Program-made: the position numbers and the translations under genes
The notes under the pieces: model-generated
Seen by the model: the letters and a program-made list of their open reading frames with translations, nothing else
Database searches by the model: none
What the model was told of the DNA's origin: nothing
Assembly (NCBI GenBank): GCA_902729415.1
Contig: CACVCF010000334.1
Location: 124,001-188,000 of the forward strand
Source of the DNA: Terasakiella magnetica
GTDB lineage: Bacteria > Pseudomonadota > Alphaproteobacteria > Rhodospirillales > Magnetospirillaceae
DNA: 64,000 bases
Reading direction: 5' to 3'
Shown here: one piece after another, positions 37,147 to 46,816 of the stretch
How the letters are laid out: each line of letters starts with the position of its first letter
Numbering within the stretch: position 1 is the stretch's first letter

Positions 37147-38391
37147 ATGATCTTCGACTCGTTCGAGCGGATGGTGGCGTTCCGTTACTTAAGGGCGCGT
37201 CGTAAGGAAGGCTTCATCTCGGTGATCGCCGGTTTCTCGCTGGCGGGCATCGGGCTGGGGGTGGCGACCCTGATCGTGGTGATGGCGGTGATGAACGGCT
37301 TTCGCCAGGAATTGCTGGGCCGTATCCTCGGCATCAACGGCCATATGGGCGTCTATGGCATCGGCGCTCCTATCACCGCATTTGATCCGCTGTCCGACGC
37401 CATCCGGGCGCTGCCGGGGGTGACTAAGGTGATCCCCACGGTGGAGGGGCAGGCCTTCGCCACCTCGGCGGGCGGCGGTACCGGATCGCTGGTGCGCGGC
37501 GTCCGGGCCGAGGATCTGCTGACCCGTCCTATCTTCCAGAAGAATTACCGCGGCAATCCCCAGGACTTCCGGGGCGACGATTCCATCGTCCTCGGCTATC
37601 GCCTGGCGGAAAAGCTGGGGGTCAGGGTCGGAGACACCGTGTCGCTGATCTCGCCCAAGGGCAATGCCACCGCCTTTGGCACCGTGCCGCGCGTGCGCGG
37701 CTATCGGGTGGTCGGCACTTTCAATGTCGGCATGTTTGAATACGATTCCGGCTTCATCTTCATGCCCATGGAAGCGGCCCAGACCTATTTCCGCCTGCCC
37801 GATTCGGTGACCCAGATCGAGGTCTTCCTCGACAATCCCGATAAGGTGCCGGAAACCCGCAAGGCCATCACCGCCCTGACTGGCGGCGACGCCCGCATCT
37901 ATGACTGGATGCAGGCCAATGCCAGCTTTTTCAACGCCATCCAGGTGGAACGCAACGTCATGTTCCTGATCCTGACCCTGATCATCCTGGTGGCGGCGTT
38001 CAACATCATCTCCAGCCTGATCATGCTGGTGAAGGACAAGGGCCGCGACATCGCCATCTTGCGCACCATGGGGGCGACGCGGGGGATGATCTTGCGCATC
38101 TTCTTCCTGTCGGGCGCCTCGGTCGGGGTGGTGGGCACCCTGTGCGGTACTCTGCTGGGGGTGTGGTTCGCCACCCATATCGAGGCCATCCGCCAGTTCA
38201 TCCAGTCCATCATCGGGCGCGAACTGTTCGCCGCCGAGATTTACTTCCTGACCCAGCTTCCCGCCCGGGTCGATTCCGGCGAGGTGGTGACGGTGGTGCT
38301 GATGGCCCTGGGCCTGTCCCTGGGCGCCACCATCTATCCAGCATGGCGGGCGGCCAATCTCGATCCGGTGGAGGCGCTGCGCTATGAGTGA
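37147..38391 (+). CDS. lolC: Lipoprotein-releasing ABC transporter permease (LolC/E type)
   Basis: Inner-membrane permease that extracts outer-membrane lipoproteins and hands them to LolA. The 414-residue protein starts [47 protein letters not shown], with the first helix. A large periplasmic domain follows, then three C-terminal helices starting [38 protein letters not shown]. Only one permease gene is present, so it may form a homodimer (LolF-like). The stop overlaps lolD by 8 bp. Confidence 0.94.
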   Translation: MIFDSFERMVAFRYLRARRKEGFISVIAGFSLAGIGLGVATLIVVMAVMNGFRQELLGRILGINGHMGVYGIGAPITAFDPLSDAIRALPGVTKVIPTVEGQAFATSAGGGTGSLVRGVRAEDLLTRPIFQKNYRGNPQDFRGDDSIVLGYRLAEKLGVRVGDTVSLISPKGNATAFGTVPRVRGYRVVGTFNVGMFEYDSGFIFMPMEAAQTYFRLPDSVTQIEVFLDNPDKVPETRKAITALTGGDARIYDWMQANASFFNAIQVERNVMFLILTLIILVAAFNIISSLIMLVKDKGRDIAILRTMGATRGMILRIFFLSGASVGVVGTLCGTLLGVWFATHIEAIRQFIQSIIGRELFAAEIYFLTQLPARVDSGEVVTVVLMALGLSLGATIYPAWRAANLDPVEALRYE

Positions 38392-39085
38392 CGCCAAGAC
38401 CAGCCAGGGTTTGGTTCTGGAGGAGGTGCGGCGCACCTTCCAGCAAGGCAAGGAGACGCTGGAGGTTCTGCGCGGCGCCCATCTCAATATCCGGCCGGGC
38501 GAGATCGTCGCCCTGGTGGGGCCGTCGGGCGCGGGCAAATCCACGCTGCTGCACATCGCCGGTCTGCTGGAGCGCCCCGATGCCGGGGAGGTCCGGCTGG
38601 CCGGGCAGGCGGCGGGGGGATTGAGCGAGGGCGAGCGCACCCGGCTTCGACGCCTGCATCTGGGCTTTGTCTATCAGTACCATCATCTGCTGCCGGAATT
38701 CTCGGCGGTGGAAAATGTGATTCTGCCGCAGATGATCGCCGGAGCCTCCAAGGCCAAGGCCAAGACCCGCGCTCTGGACCTGTTGACCCGCATGGGGCTG
38801 GCCGAGCGTGCAGAACATCGTCCGGGACAGCTATCGGGCGGCGAGCAGCAGCGTGTCGCCATCTGCCGCGCCCTGGCCAACGCGCCTCGCGTTCTTCTGG
38901 CCGACGAGCCCACCGGTAATCTCGACCCCCATACCTCGGATGGGGTGTTCGCCGAGCTGATTGCCCTGGTGCGGGGCTCGGGTGTGGCGGCGCTGATCGC
39001 CACTCATAACCCCGAGCTGGCGCGGCGCATGGACCGTATCATCCGGCTTGAGGACGGCTTGCTGGTGGATGGGGGAGCCAAATAA
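38384..39085 (+). CDS. lolD: Lipoprotein-releasing system ATP-binding protein
   Basis: ATPase that powers lipoprotein release together with the adjacent permease. The 233 residues carry Walker A ([19 protein letters not shown]), the Q-loop in [18 protein letters not shown], the signature [17 protein letters not shown], Walker B ([12 protein letters not shown]) and the switch His (ATHNPEL). The segment [14 protein letters not shown] is typical of LolD. It is followed 2 bp later by a MAPEG gene. Confidence 0.96.
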   Translation: MSDAKTSQGLVLEEVRRTFQQGKETLEVLRGAHLNIRPGEIVALVGPSGAGKSTLLHIAGLLERPDAGEVRLAGQAAGGLSEGERTRLRRLHLGFVYQYHHLLPEFSAVENVILPQMIAGASKAKAKTRALDLLTRMGLAERAEHRPGQLSGGEQQRVAICRALANAPRVLLADEPTGNLDPHTSDGVFAELIALVRGSGVAALIATHNPELARRMDRIIRLEDGLLVDGGAK

Positions 39086-39087
39086 CC

Positions 39088-39480
39088 ATGATTGCGCCGA
39101 AAACCATCGCTCTTTATGCCGTCGTACTGGCGGCATTTTACGTCTATCTCTCGATTCGGGTCATCAAGGCCCGCATGGCGGCCAACGCGGCGTTGGGTGA
39201 CGCTGGGAACCCCTTGCTGCAACGCGCCATCCGGGCGCACGGCAATTTTGCCGAATTCGTTCCTTTCGCTGTGCTTCTGATTGCCCTGGCCGAGATGAAC
39301 GGTTCGCCGGTCTGGAGCATCCATGTCCTTGGTACGGTGCTGGTGCTGGCCCGCCTCTGCCACGCCTTTGGTATCAGCCGCGAGCCCGAAAACCTTCAGT
39401 TCCGCAAGATTGGCATGGTGGGCACCTTCGTGGTACTGATCGGGGCGGGTTTGCATGCGGTGATTGGCGCGGGATTGTAG
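39088..39480 (+). CDS. MAPEG family membrane protein
   Basis: A 130-residue protein with four predicted helices (YAVVLAAFYVYLSIRVI at the start; FVPFAVLLIALAEM; VLGTVLVLARLCHAFGI; GTFVVLIGAGLHAVIGAGL). The segment RAHGNFAEFVPF with the downstream RLCHAFG matches the MAPEG glutathione/eicosanoid-metabolism family. The bacterial role is unclear; glutathione-dependent detoxification is inferred from eukaryotic members. It is directly downstream of lolD, probably co-transcribed. Confidence 0.88.
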   Translation: MIAPKTIALYAVVLAAFYVYLSIRVIKARMAANAALGDAGNPLLQRAIRAHGNFAEFVPFAVLLIALAEMNGSPVWSIHVLGTVLVLARLCHAFGISREPENLQFRKIGMVGTFVVLIGAGLHAVIGAGL

Positions 39481-39526
39481 CCGGAACACCGCTTTCTGAC
39501 GTAAAGTGACACTGCATTTTTCTTCA

Positions 39527-40759
39527 ATGATGGGGGCAGGGGAGATGGCCAGAACCCGGCATCTCACCGATCTTGACCGGTTGGTACTTGCGCTGTCCGA
39601 CGCCTTCGATCTGGTGGGGGTGGATCGGCTTGGCCATTGCCGCCGCGTTGCCGCCATGGCGGTGGCCGTCGCCGAGGAGCTGTGCTGGCACAAGGCGACT
39701 ATCCGCATGCTGATGCATGCCGCCCTTCTCCATGATTGCGGCGTCTCCACCACCGGCGAGCATCACGATCTGATGGGGGATCTGAGCTGGAACGTCGCCA
39801 ATGAGCACAGCGTGCGCGGGGCGGAATGCCTGAAACGGATTCCTGAGCTGGCCCATCTGGCCGCCATTGTCGCCGAGCACCACACTCCCTGGGGCTCCAT
39901 GGGCGATCGGCTGCCTGAGGACGAGGCGCTGATCGCCAACCTGATTCATCTGGTGGATCGCATCGACGCCAAGCGCAATCATTGCGGTGTCATGGGGCGC
40001 AATATCGTTAGTATATTGACGCGGCATACTGGATTTTTCTCCCCAGAATTGCTGGCGGCGGCGGATCAGGTGACGCGGTGCGAAGCCTTCTGGTTTTTCC
40101 AGGAGGAGCCGGTTCTGACCGAGCGCCTGACGTCGTTCATCTGGCGTTGGAAGCCGATTCCGCTGGATCTGCCCGCCGTGCTGCGGGTGGCCGAGGTCGT
40201 CGGCGCCATCATCGACCGCAAAAGCACCTATACCGAGCACCACAGTCTGGGCGTCGCCCGTGTCGCCGGGCTGCTGGCCCGCTGGTCCGACCTTGCGCCC
40301 GATACCTGCACCGGCATCGAGATCGCCGCCTATCTCCACGATATCGGCAAGCTGCGGATTCCCGACCAATTGCTGGACAAGCAAGGCACCCTGGACCCGA
40401 TCGAGCGCATGCGCATGGCGCGGCACGCTTTCGATACCAGGGCCATCCTGACCCGGGCCTTCGGTGAAGGCGGCATTGCTGATTGGGCCGGGTTCCACCA
40501 TGAATGCCTGTCGGGAAATGGCTATCCCTTCCATCTGGAGGCCGAATTCCTCAGTCTGGAAACCCGAATCGTTGCTGTTGCCGATGTGTTTCAAGCTCTG
40601 GCGCAGCAGCGCCCCTACCGGGCACCGCTGACCATTGCCGAGATCGGTGCCCTGATGGATGGCATGGTGTTCGCGGGCCGCCTCGACCATGACGTGGTCG
40701 AGCTGTGCAAGGCCCATGGCGAGGAATGCTGGACCGCCGCCACCCAGGGCGATAATTAA
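39527..40759 (+). CDS. Protein with two HD domains, the second HD-GYP-like
   Basis: A 410-residue protein with tandem HD phosphohydrolase modules. The first has GHCRRVAAMAVAVAEEL and ALLHDCGVSTTGEHH. The second has HHSLGVARVAGLL, YLHDIGKLRIPDQLLDKQG, RHAFDTRAIL, HHECLSGNGYPFHLE and ADVFQALAQQRPYR. This is close to an HD-GYP cyclic-di-GMP phosphodiesterase, but HHERxDGxGYP is altered to HHECLSGNGYP. The start is uncertain: ATG at 39527 lacks a ribosome-binding site, and ATG at 39545 has AGGGGAG immediately adjacent. Its stop shares one base with the dnaE start. Confidence 0.8.
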   Translation: MMGAGEMARTRHLTDLDRLVLALSDAFDLVGVDRLGHCRRVAAMAVAVAEELCWHKATIRMLMHAALLHDCGVSTTGEHHDLMGDLSWNVANEHSVRGAECLKRIPELAHLAAIVAEHHTPWGSMGDRLPEDEALIANLIHLVDRIDAKRNHCGVMGRNIVSILTRHTGFFSPELLAAADQVTRCEAFWFFQEEPVLTERLTSFIWRWKPIPLDLPAVLRVAEVVGAIIDRKSTYTEHHSLGVARVAGLLARWSDLAPDTCTGIEIAAYLHDIGKLRIPDQLLDKQGTLDPIERMRMARHAFDTRAILTRAFGEGGIADWAGFHHECLSGNGYPFHLEAEFLSLETRIVAVADVFQALAQQRPYRAPLTIAEIGALMDGMVFAGRLDHDVVELCKAHGEECWTAATQGDN

Positions 40760-43700
40760 TGGCCGAGGTCTGTGCCGATTTCATTCATCTTCGCGTCCAC
40801 ACCGCCTATTCCCTGGCGGAAGGGGCGATCAAGCTGAAGCAGCTTATCAAGCTGACGGAAAAGCTGGCCATGCCTGCGGTGGCGATCACCGATACCGGTA
40901 ATCTGTTCGGTGCGCTGGAATTTTCCGTCAGTTGCGCCGATGCCGGAATCCAGCCCATCATCGGGGTTCAGCTTGCTGTCCGGCGCGAGGATGCGCCGCC
41001 CTCCAAGGATGGCCGCAAGCCCGAGCCCGATACCCTGGTGCTGCTGTGCCAGACCGAGGCGGGCTATCTCAATCTTCTGAAACTTGTTTCGAAAGCGTTT
41101 CTGGAGACCGAGTCCGGTGAAACGCCCCAGGTGACGTTGCATGACCTGGAGATCCGCTCCGAGGGATTGATCGTGCTGACCGGCGGCCCCGCCGGGCCGG
41201 TGGGCCGCATGCTGTCCGAGGGGCAGGCCGACAAGGCCGAGATCGTACTGGTGCGGCTGGCCCGCGCCTTTGCCGGCCGCGCCTATATCGAGCTGATGCG
41301 CCACGATCTGGAGATTGAAGACCGCATCGAGCCGCTGCTGGTGGATCTGGCCTACAAGCACGATCTGCCGCTGGTCGCCACCAACGAATGCTTTTTCGCC
41401 GACCGCGGCATGTACGAAGCCCATGATGCCCTGACCTGCATCGCCGAGGGCGCCTATATCTCCCAAGACGAGCGCCGCCGCCTGACGCCCGAGCATTACT
41501 TCAAGTCCGCCGCCGAGATGCGGGCACTGTTTGCCGATCTGCCCGAGGCCTGCGACAACACCCTGGTCATTGCCCGGCGGTGCGCCACCATGGTGGCCAA
41601 GCGCAAACCCATCCTTCCGCCCTTCCGCATGGATGGCCTGACCGAAGCCGAGGTGCTGCGGCGCAAGACCGTGGAAGGTCTGGACCTGCGGCTGGGACAT
41701 CAGATCTACTGTGAGGGGATGACCGAGGAGGAGCGGGAACACGCCGCCAAACCCTATCGGGAGCGAGTGGAATACGAGCTGGGCATCATCGAGCAGATGG
41801 GCTTTCCCGGCTACTTCCTGATCGTTTCGGACTTCATTCAATGGTCCAAATCCCAAGGAATTCCGGTGGGGCCGGGCCGCGGATCGGGCGCCGGTTCGGC
41901 GGTGGCCTGGGCGCTGACCATCACCGATCTTGACCCGTTGCGCTGGGGGCTGCTGTTCGAGCGGTTCTTGAATCCCGAACGCGTCTCCATGCCCGACTTC
42001 GATATCGATTTCTGCCAGGACCGCCGGGAAGAGACCATCCGCTATGTCCAGGACCGCTATGGCTATGCCCAGGTGGCCCAGATCATCACCTTTGGAAAGC
42101 TTCAGGCCCGCGCCGTGCTGCGCGACGTTGGCCGCGTACTCCAGATGCCCTATGGCCAGGTGGACCGTCTGTGCAAGATGGTGCCCAACAACCCAGCCAA
42201 TCCGGTCACCCTGGAACAGGCGCTGGAAACAGAGCCGCTGCTGAAGGAAATGCGCGAGCGCGACGAGGCCGTGGGTCATCTTCTCGATCTCGCAATGAAG
42301 CTGGAAGGCCTGTACCGCCACGCCTCCACCCATGCCGCCGGCGTGGTGATCGGCGACCGGCCGCTGGACGAGCTGGTTCCGCTCTACCGCGATCCGCGTT
42401 CCGACATGCCGGTGACCCAGTTCAACATGAAATGGGTGGAATCCGCCGGTCTGGTGAAGTTTGACTTCTTGGGTCTCAAGACGTTGACGGTGATGGAAAC
42501 CGCCATCAAACACATCAAGAAGACCGTGGGAATTGATGTGGATCTGTCTGCGATCCCCCTGGACGACGCCAAGTCCTATGATCTGCTGGCGCGGGGCGAT
42601 GCGGCGGGGGTGTTCCAGTTGGAAAGTTCGGGCATGCGCGATGTCTTGCGCAAGATGGGGCCGAACCGGCTGGAGGATCTGATCGCCGTGGTGGCGCTCT
42701 ACCGCCCCGGTCCCATGGACCAGATTCCCCGCTATATCGCCTGTAAGCACGGCAAGGAAGAGCCGGATTACATGCATCCGCTGCTGGAGCCGATCCTGAA
42801 GGAGACCTTCGGGATCATGGTCTATCAGGAGCAGGTAATGCAGATTGCCCAGGTGCTGTCCGGCTATAGCCTGGGCGGTGCTGATCTGTTGCGCCGCGCC
42901 ATGGGCAAGAAAATCAAGGAGGAGATGGAGGCCCAGCGCAAGACCTTCGTTGATGGCGCCACGGCGCGCGGCGTCGATGGCGCCCAGGCCTCAATGATCT
43001 TCGACAAGGTGGCCAAGTTCGCCGAATACGGATTCAATAAATCCCACGCCGCCGCCTATGCTCTGATCGCCTATCAGACCGCCTATCTCAAGGCTAATCA
43101 CCCCGCCGAGTTCATGGCTGCGACCATGACCTATGAAATGAGCAATACGGACAAGCTCAATTCGTTCCGCCAAGAACTGGACCGGTTGGGGATCAAGCTG
43201 TTGCCGCCCGACATCAATACTTCACGTCCCGATTTCTCGGTGGAAGTGCTGCCTGACGGCACCTTTGCCGTGCGCTATGCCCTGGCGGCGCTGAAAAATG
43301 TGGGTGAGGCCGCCATGAAGAGCCTGGTGGACGAGCGCGAGCGTGGAGGGCGTTTCAAGGATCTGGGCGATTTCGCCTCGCGCATGGATGCCCGCATCCT
43401 CAACCGCCGCCAGTTGGAGAACATGATCAAGGCCGGGGTGTTCGATTCCATCGATAAGAACCGGGGCCGTCTGTTCAAGAACGCCGATACCTTGACCCGC
43501 TATGCCGCCCAGGCGGCCACCGACCGCGACTCCAGCCAGATGAGCCTGTTGGGCGGGGTCAATACCCCGGCGCTGAAACTGGAGACCGGCCCCGACTGGT
43601 CGCCCCACGAAAAGCTCAGCCAGGAATTCGAGGCGGTGGGGTTTTACCTCTCTGCCCACCCGCTCGACGCCTACGCCAAGAGCATGAAGCGCCTTAAGGT

Positions 43701-44229
43701 TCTGAAAATCGCCGAGCTGCCCCACCATCTGCAATCAGGCGGCAAGGGGCGGGTCAAGCTGGCGGGCTCGATCCTTTCGAAGCAGGAACGAGTCTCAGCC
43801 AAGGGCTCGCGCTATGCCTTCTTGCAACTCTCCGACGCCAGCGGCATGTTCGAAGTCACCTGTTTTTCCGAAGTGCTGGCCGCCTCGCGCGAGTTGATGG
43901 AGCAGGGCGGTCCGCTGCTGCTGGATGTGGATGCCAAGCTGGAGGATGACCAGCTCCGCCTGACCTGTCAGAAGATCCTGTCATTGGATCAAGAGGCCGC
44001 CAAGGCCGCCGCCGGTATCCGGGTGGTGATCTCCGACGATTCGCCCTTGCGCGATCTCAAGGCGTTGATCGAGGCCGAGGGCCGGGGCCGCAACAGTATC
44101 GCCATCGTCGCCCGCACCGGATCACGGGAGGTCGAGCTGGGACTTTCCGCCCGCAAGATCACCATGACCCCCAAATTCATGAGCGCGCTGCGCTCCATCG
44201 CCGGGATCGCCGAGGTGGAGGAGATCTGA
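40759..44229 (+). CDS. dnaE: DNA polymerase III alpha subunit
   Basis: Replicative polymerase catalytic subunit of 1156 residues. An N-terminal PHP domain opens with FIHLRVHTAYSLAEGAIK and AVAITDTGNLFGA. The active site has GPGRGSGAGSAVAWALTITDLDPL and MPDFDIDFCQDRREE with aspartates at about 413-417. A helix-hairpin-helix and an OB fold (GRVKLAGSILSKQERVSAKGSRYAFLQLSD) follow. The start ATG shares its A with the TAA of the HD gene, so translation may be coupled. Confidence 0.98.
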   Translation: MAEVCADFIHLRVHTAYSLAEGAIKLKQLIKLTEKLAMPAVAITDTGNLFGALEFSVSCADAGIQPIIGVQLAVRREDAPPSKDGRKPEPDTLVLLCQTEAGYLNLLKLVSKAFLETESGETPQVTLHDLEIRSEGLIVLTGGPAGPVGRMLSEGQADKAEIVLVRLARAFAGRAYIELMRHDLEIEDRIEPLLVDLAYKHDLPLVATNECFFADRGMYEAHDALTCIAEGAYISQDERRRLTPEHYFKSAAEMRALFADLPEACDNTLVIARRCATMVAKRKPILPPFRMDGLTEAEVLRRKTVEGLDLRLGHQIYCEGMTEEEREHAAKPYRERVEYELGIIEQMGFPGYFLIVSDFIQWSKSQGIPVGPGRGSGAGSAVAWALTITDLDPLRWGLLFERFLNPERVSMPDFDIDFCQDRREETIRYVQDRYGYAQVAQIITFGKLQARAVLRDVGRVLQMPYGQVDRLCKMVPNNPANPVTLEQALETEPLLKEMRERDEAVGHLLDLAMKLEGLYRHASTHAAGVVIGDRPLDELVPLYRDPRSDMPVTQFNMKWVESAGLVKFDFLGLKTLTVMETAIKHIKKTVGIDVDLSAIPLDDAKSYDLLARGDAAGVFQLESSGMRDVLRKMGPNRLEDLIAVVALYRPGPMDQIPRYIACKHGKEEPDYMHPLLEPILKETFGIMVYQEQVMQIAQVLSGYSLGGADLLRRAMGKKIKEEMEAQRKTFVDGATARGVDGAQASMIFDKVAKFAEYGFNKSHAAAYALIAYQTAYLKANHPAEFMAATMTYEMSNTDKLNSFRQELDRLGIKLLPPDINTSRPDFSVEVLPDGTFAVRYALAALKNVGEAAMKSLVDERERGGRFKDLGDFASRMDARILNRRQLENMIKAGVFDSIDKNRGRLFKNADTLTRYAAQAATDRDSSQMSLLGGVNTPALKLETGPDWSPHEKLSQEFEAVGFYLSAHPLDAYAKSMKRLKVLKIAELPHHLQSGGKGRVKLAGSILSKQERVSAKGSRYAFLQLSDASGMFEVTCFSEVLAASRELMEQGGPLLLDVDAKLEDDQLRLTCQKILSLDQEAAKAAAGIRVVISDDSPLRDLKALIEAEGRGRNSIAIVARTGSREVELGLSARKITMTPKFMSALRSIAGIAEVEEI

Positions 44230-44336
44230 AGACGGACCGCGTCCTTTGCGGATGAAGCCTGCTTTCCGCGAAGAAGAATTGACGGGGAAGGGCGAGCCGC
44301 CTACAGAGAAACGCTCCACTGTTCCAGGCGATCTGT

Positions 44337-46004
44337 ATGAACCGAGTTCTGCCTCTTGCCGTTGTCGCCGTGCTGGCTGTCGCCACTGCCTTCGGATGGT
44401 ACTGGTTCAACCGCCCCATTCCGGTGGAGCTGTCGTTCAACGAGCCCTTCGCCAGTGTGTCATTCGCGCCGTTCCGCCGCGGCCAAAGCCCCCTGACCCG
44501 CGATTACCCGCCGCCCGCCCAGATCGCCGAGGATCTGAAGAGCCTGGTGGGGCTCACCAAGGGCGTGCGCACCTATACCAGCCTGGAAGGCATGGACCTT
44601 GTGCCCGAGATCGCCAGGGAGGTGGGGATCGAGGTGACGCATTCGGCCTGGCTGGGGGTCAAGCTCGCTAACAACGATCTTGAAGTCGAAGCCCTGATCA
44701 AGTCTGCCAACCAGTATCCCGACACCATCAAACGGGTCATCGTCGGCAACGAGGTGCTGCTTCGGAACGATCTCACCGAGGATCAGTTGATCGGGTATAT
44801 CCGCAAGGTCAAGGCGCGGGTCAAGCAGCCGGTCTCCTATGCCGATGTCTGGGCCTTCTGGCTGAAGCATCCGGCCCTGGCCCAGGAAGTGGACTTCATC
44901 ACCATCCATATCCTGCCCTATTGGGAGGACGAGCCCATCGGGGTGGATGACGCAGCCCCACATATCGTCAAGATCTACCAGAGGATGTCGGCCGAGTTTC
45001 CCGGCAAGCCCTTCCTGATCGGTGAGGCCGGATGGCCCACCAGCGGCCGTCAGCGCGGCCCCGCCGTCGCCAATATGGAGAATGGGGCGCGATTCGTCCG
45101 CACACTGGCCCGCGTCTCCCGCGAGAACGGTTTTGATTACAACGTGGTCGAAGCCTTCGACCAGCCCTGGAAGGCCTTGCTGGAAGGCACCGTCGGCGCC
45201 AATTGGGGCGTGGTCGATGCCGAGCGGCGGGTCAAGTTCGCCATGTCGGGGCCGGTGGAGCCCGATCCCTTCTGGGCACGCCATGCCGCGCTGTCGGTGA
45301 CTTTGGGCGTGGCCGCCGCGCTGTTCTTACTGCGGCGGCCCGAACGCTATGGCGTCAAAGGGGCTGTGGCCCTGGTGGTTCTGGCTCAACTCTGCGGCCT
45401 GCTGGTGGCGGTGCAGGCCATCACGGCGCTGGGATTGGCCTATAACCGCCTGGACGATTCCTGGGCCGCGGCCCGCATCATCGCCCATGCCGCCCTGGCG
45501 GTCTTGATCCTGAAAGCGGCGGCGGCGGATTTCGCCACGGATGGTACAGCTTTGCGCTCCCGGCTTGGGGCGTGGCTGGTGCCTATGTACGGCTATGCTG
45601 CCGTCACCGCCTCCATGCTGCTGCTGTTTCATGGCCGCTACCGCGATATTCCGCCGCTGGAATTTCTCGTTCCCTGCCTGGGAGTTACCGGGCTGGCCCT
45701 GGGGCGCATGCTGGTCCATGGCCGGGGCTGGAGGGAGGCCTTTGCCATCGATGGGCTGTTCGGCGGAACATTTCCGGCAACCCGCACCATGGGTATCGGC
45801 CTGCTGCTTTCGGTGCTGGCGGCGCTCTTGTCCGAGGCGGTGGCCTTGGGCCGCGGCGATGACTTCGTGACCTCCCATCCCCGTTTTTCCGATCAACTGC
45901 CGCTGCTGATCCGTTCGCTGTGGGAAAATCAGGAAATTCTGGTCTGGGCCGCCATGCTGGCGGTGATGGCCGTGCCCTATCTCGCCCGGTGCCGCAAGGA
46001 GTAG
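44337..46004 (+). CDS. Glycoside hydrolase family 17-like membrane protein
   Basis: A 555-residue protein with an N-terminal anchor (about 3-22), a periplasmic GH17 barrel (about 40-310) and a C-terminal block of several membrane helices (about 320-555). The catalytic acid is Glu139 (VIVGNEVLLRND) and the nucleophile is Glu230 (FLIGEAGWPTSG). GH17 proteins cleave or transglycosylate beta-1,3-glucans; bacterial membrane-linked relatives act on cyclic beta-glucans. No NdvB-like synthase is adjacent. The 107-bp gap after dnaE holds no gene. The FkbM gene starts 2 bp after its stop. Confidence 0.82.
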   Translation: MNRVLPLAVVAVLAVATAFGWYWFNRPIPVELSFNEPFASVSFAPFRRGQSPLTRDYPPPAQIAEDLKSLVGLTKGVRTYTSLEGMDLVPEIAREVGIEVTHSAWLGVKLANNDLEVEALIKSANQYPDTIKRVIVGNEVLLRNDLTEDQLIGYIRKVKARVKQPVSYADVWAFWLKHPALAQEVDFITIHILPYWEDEPIGVDDAAPHIVKIYQRMSAEFPGKPFLIGEAGWPTSGRQRGPAVANMENGARFVRTLARVSRENGFDYNVVEAFDQPWKALLEGTVGANWGVVDAERRVKFAMSGPVEPDPFWARHAALSVTLGVAAALFLLRRPERYGVKGAVALVVLAQLCGLLVAVQAITALGLAYNRLDDSWAAARIIAHAALAVLILKAAAADFATDGTALRSRLGAWLVPMYGYAAVTASMLLLFHGRYRDIPPLEFLVPCLGVTGLALGRMLVHGRGWREAFAIDGLFGGTFPATRTMGIGLLLSVLAALLSEAVALGRGDDFVTSHPRFSDQLPLLIRSLWENQEILVWAAMLAVMAVPYLARCRKE

Positions 46005-46006
46005 GA

Positions 46007-46816
46007 ATGGCTGACCTGCGCTATCACCTGCCGCCCACCATCGGTTATTCTGAATGCCGTTACGGCCCCATGGTCTATCCGGCGGGTGATGTCTATGTCG
46101 GGCGGTCGCTGTTGCTTTATGGCGAGTATTCCGACGGCGAGACCCAGTTGTTCCGTCAATTCGTCCGCCCCGGCGATACGGTGGTGGAAGCGGGGGCCAA
46201 TATCGGAGCGCTGACGATCCCCTTGGGGCGTCTGGTCGGCCCCAAGGGCCGGGTTCTCGCCTTCGAAGCCCAGCGCAGCATCCACGCCATTCTCAGCACC
46301 AATCTGGTGATCAACGGCTTGGAGCATGTTTGGGCCGAGCGGGTGGCCCTGGGAGGGGGGCCCGGCGAGATCACAGTTCCCCACCTGCCACTCGATCGGC
46401 TTAGCAATTTCGGCGGCGTGTCGCTGGGTGGTGAAGGTGGCGAACCCTGCCCGGTACGGAGTCTGGATTCCTACGCTATCGAGAAACTGCGGCTGATCAA
46501 GATTGATGTCGAAGGTGCGGAATACGCGGTGATCGCCGGAGCTGTGGATACCATCAAGCGCCTGCGCCCGATCCTTTATGTCGAGAACGACCGCCGCGAG
46601 AAATCCGCCGCGTTGATCGGGGCCATCCTCGGCCTGGGCTATCGGCTGTGGTGGCATCTGGTGCCGCTGTACTCCCCCAACAACTTCCGCAAGGTCGGCG
46701 ACAACGTGTTCGGCCCGGTGGGATCGAAGAACATGGTCTGCATGCCGGTGGAGTGGGGTGTAAAGATGACGGGGGGCATCGAGATCACCTCTCCCGACGC
46801 CCCTCATCCATTTTAG
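46007..46816 (+). CDS. FkbM family methyltransferase
   Basis: A 269-residue SAM-dependent methyltransferase. The SAM loop is TVVEAGANIGALTIPLGRLVG and the FkbM-type catalytic segment is RLIKIDVEGAEYAVIAGA. The family methylates hydroxyls on sugars and polyketides. Proximity to a glucan-active GH17 enzyme suggests a surface carbohydrate substrate, but this is inference. The MADLRYH start follows AAGGAG at 6 bp. It converges with the SUMF1-domain gene, overlapping by 4 bp. Confidence 0.87.
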   Translation: MADLRYHLPPTIGYSECRYGPMVYPAGDVYVGRSLLLYGEYSDGETQLFRQFVRPGDTVVEAGANIGALTIPLGRLVGPKGRVLAFEAQRSIHAILSTNLVINGLEHVWAERVALGGGPGEITVPHLPLDRLSNFGGVSLGGEGGEPCPVRSLDSYAIEKLRLIKIDVEGAEYAVIAGAVDTIKRLRPILYVENDRREKSAALIGAILGLGYRLWWHLVPLYSPNNFRKVGDNVFGPVGSKNMVCMPVEWGVKMTGGIEITSPDAPHPF

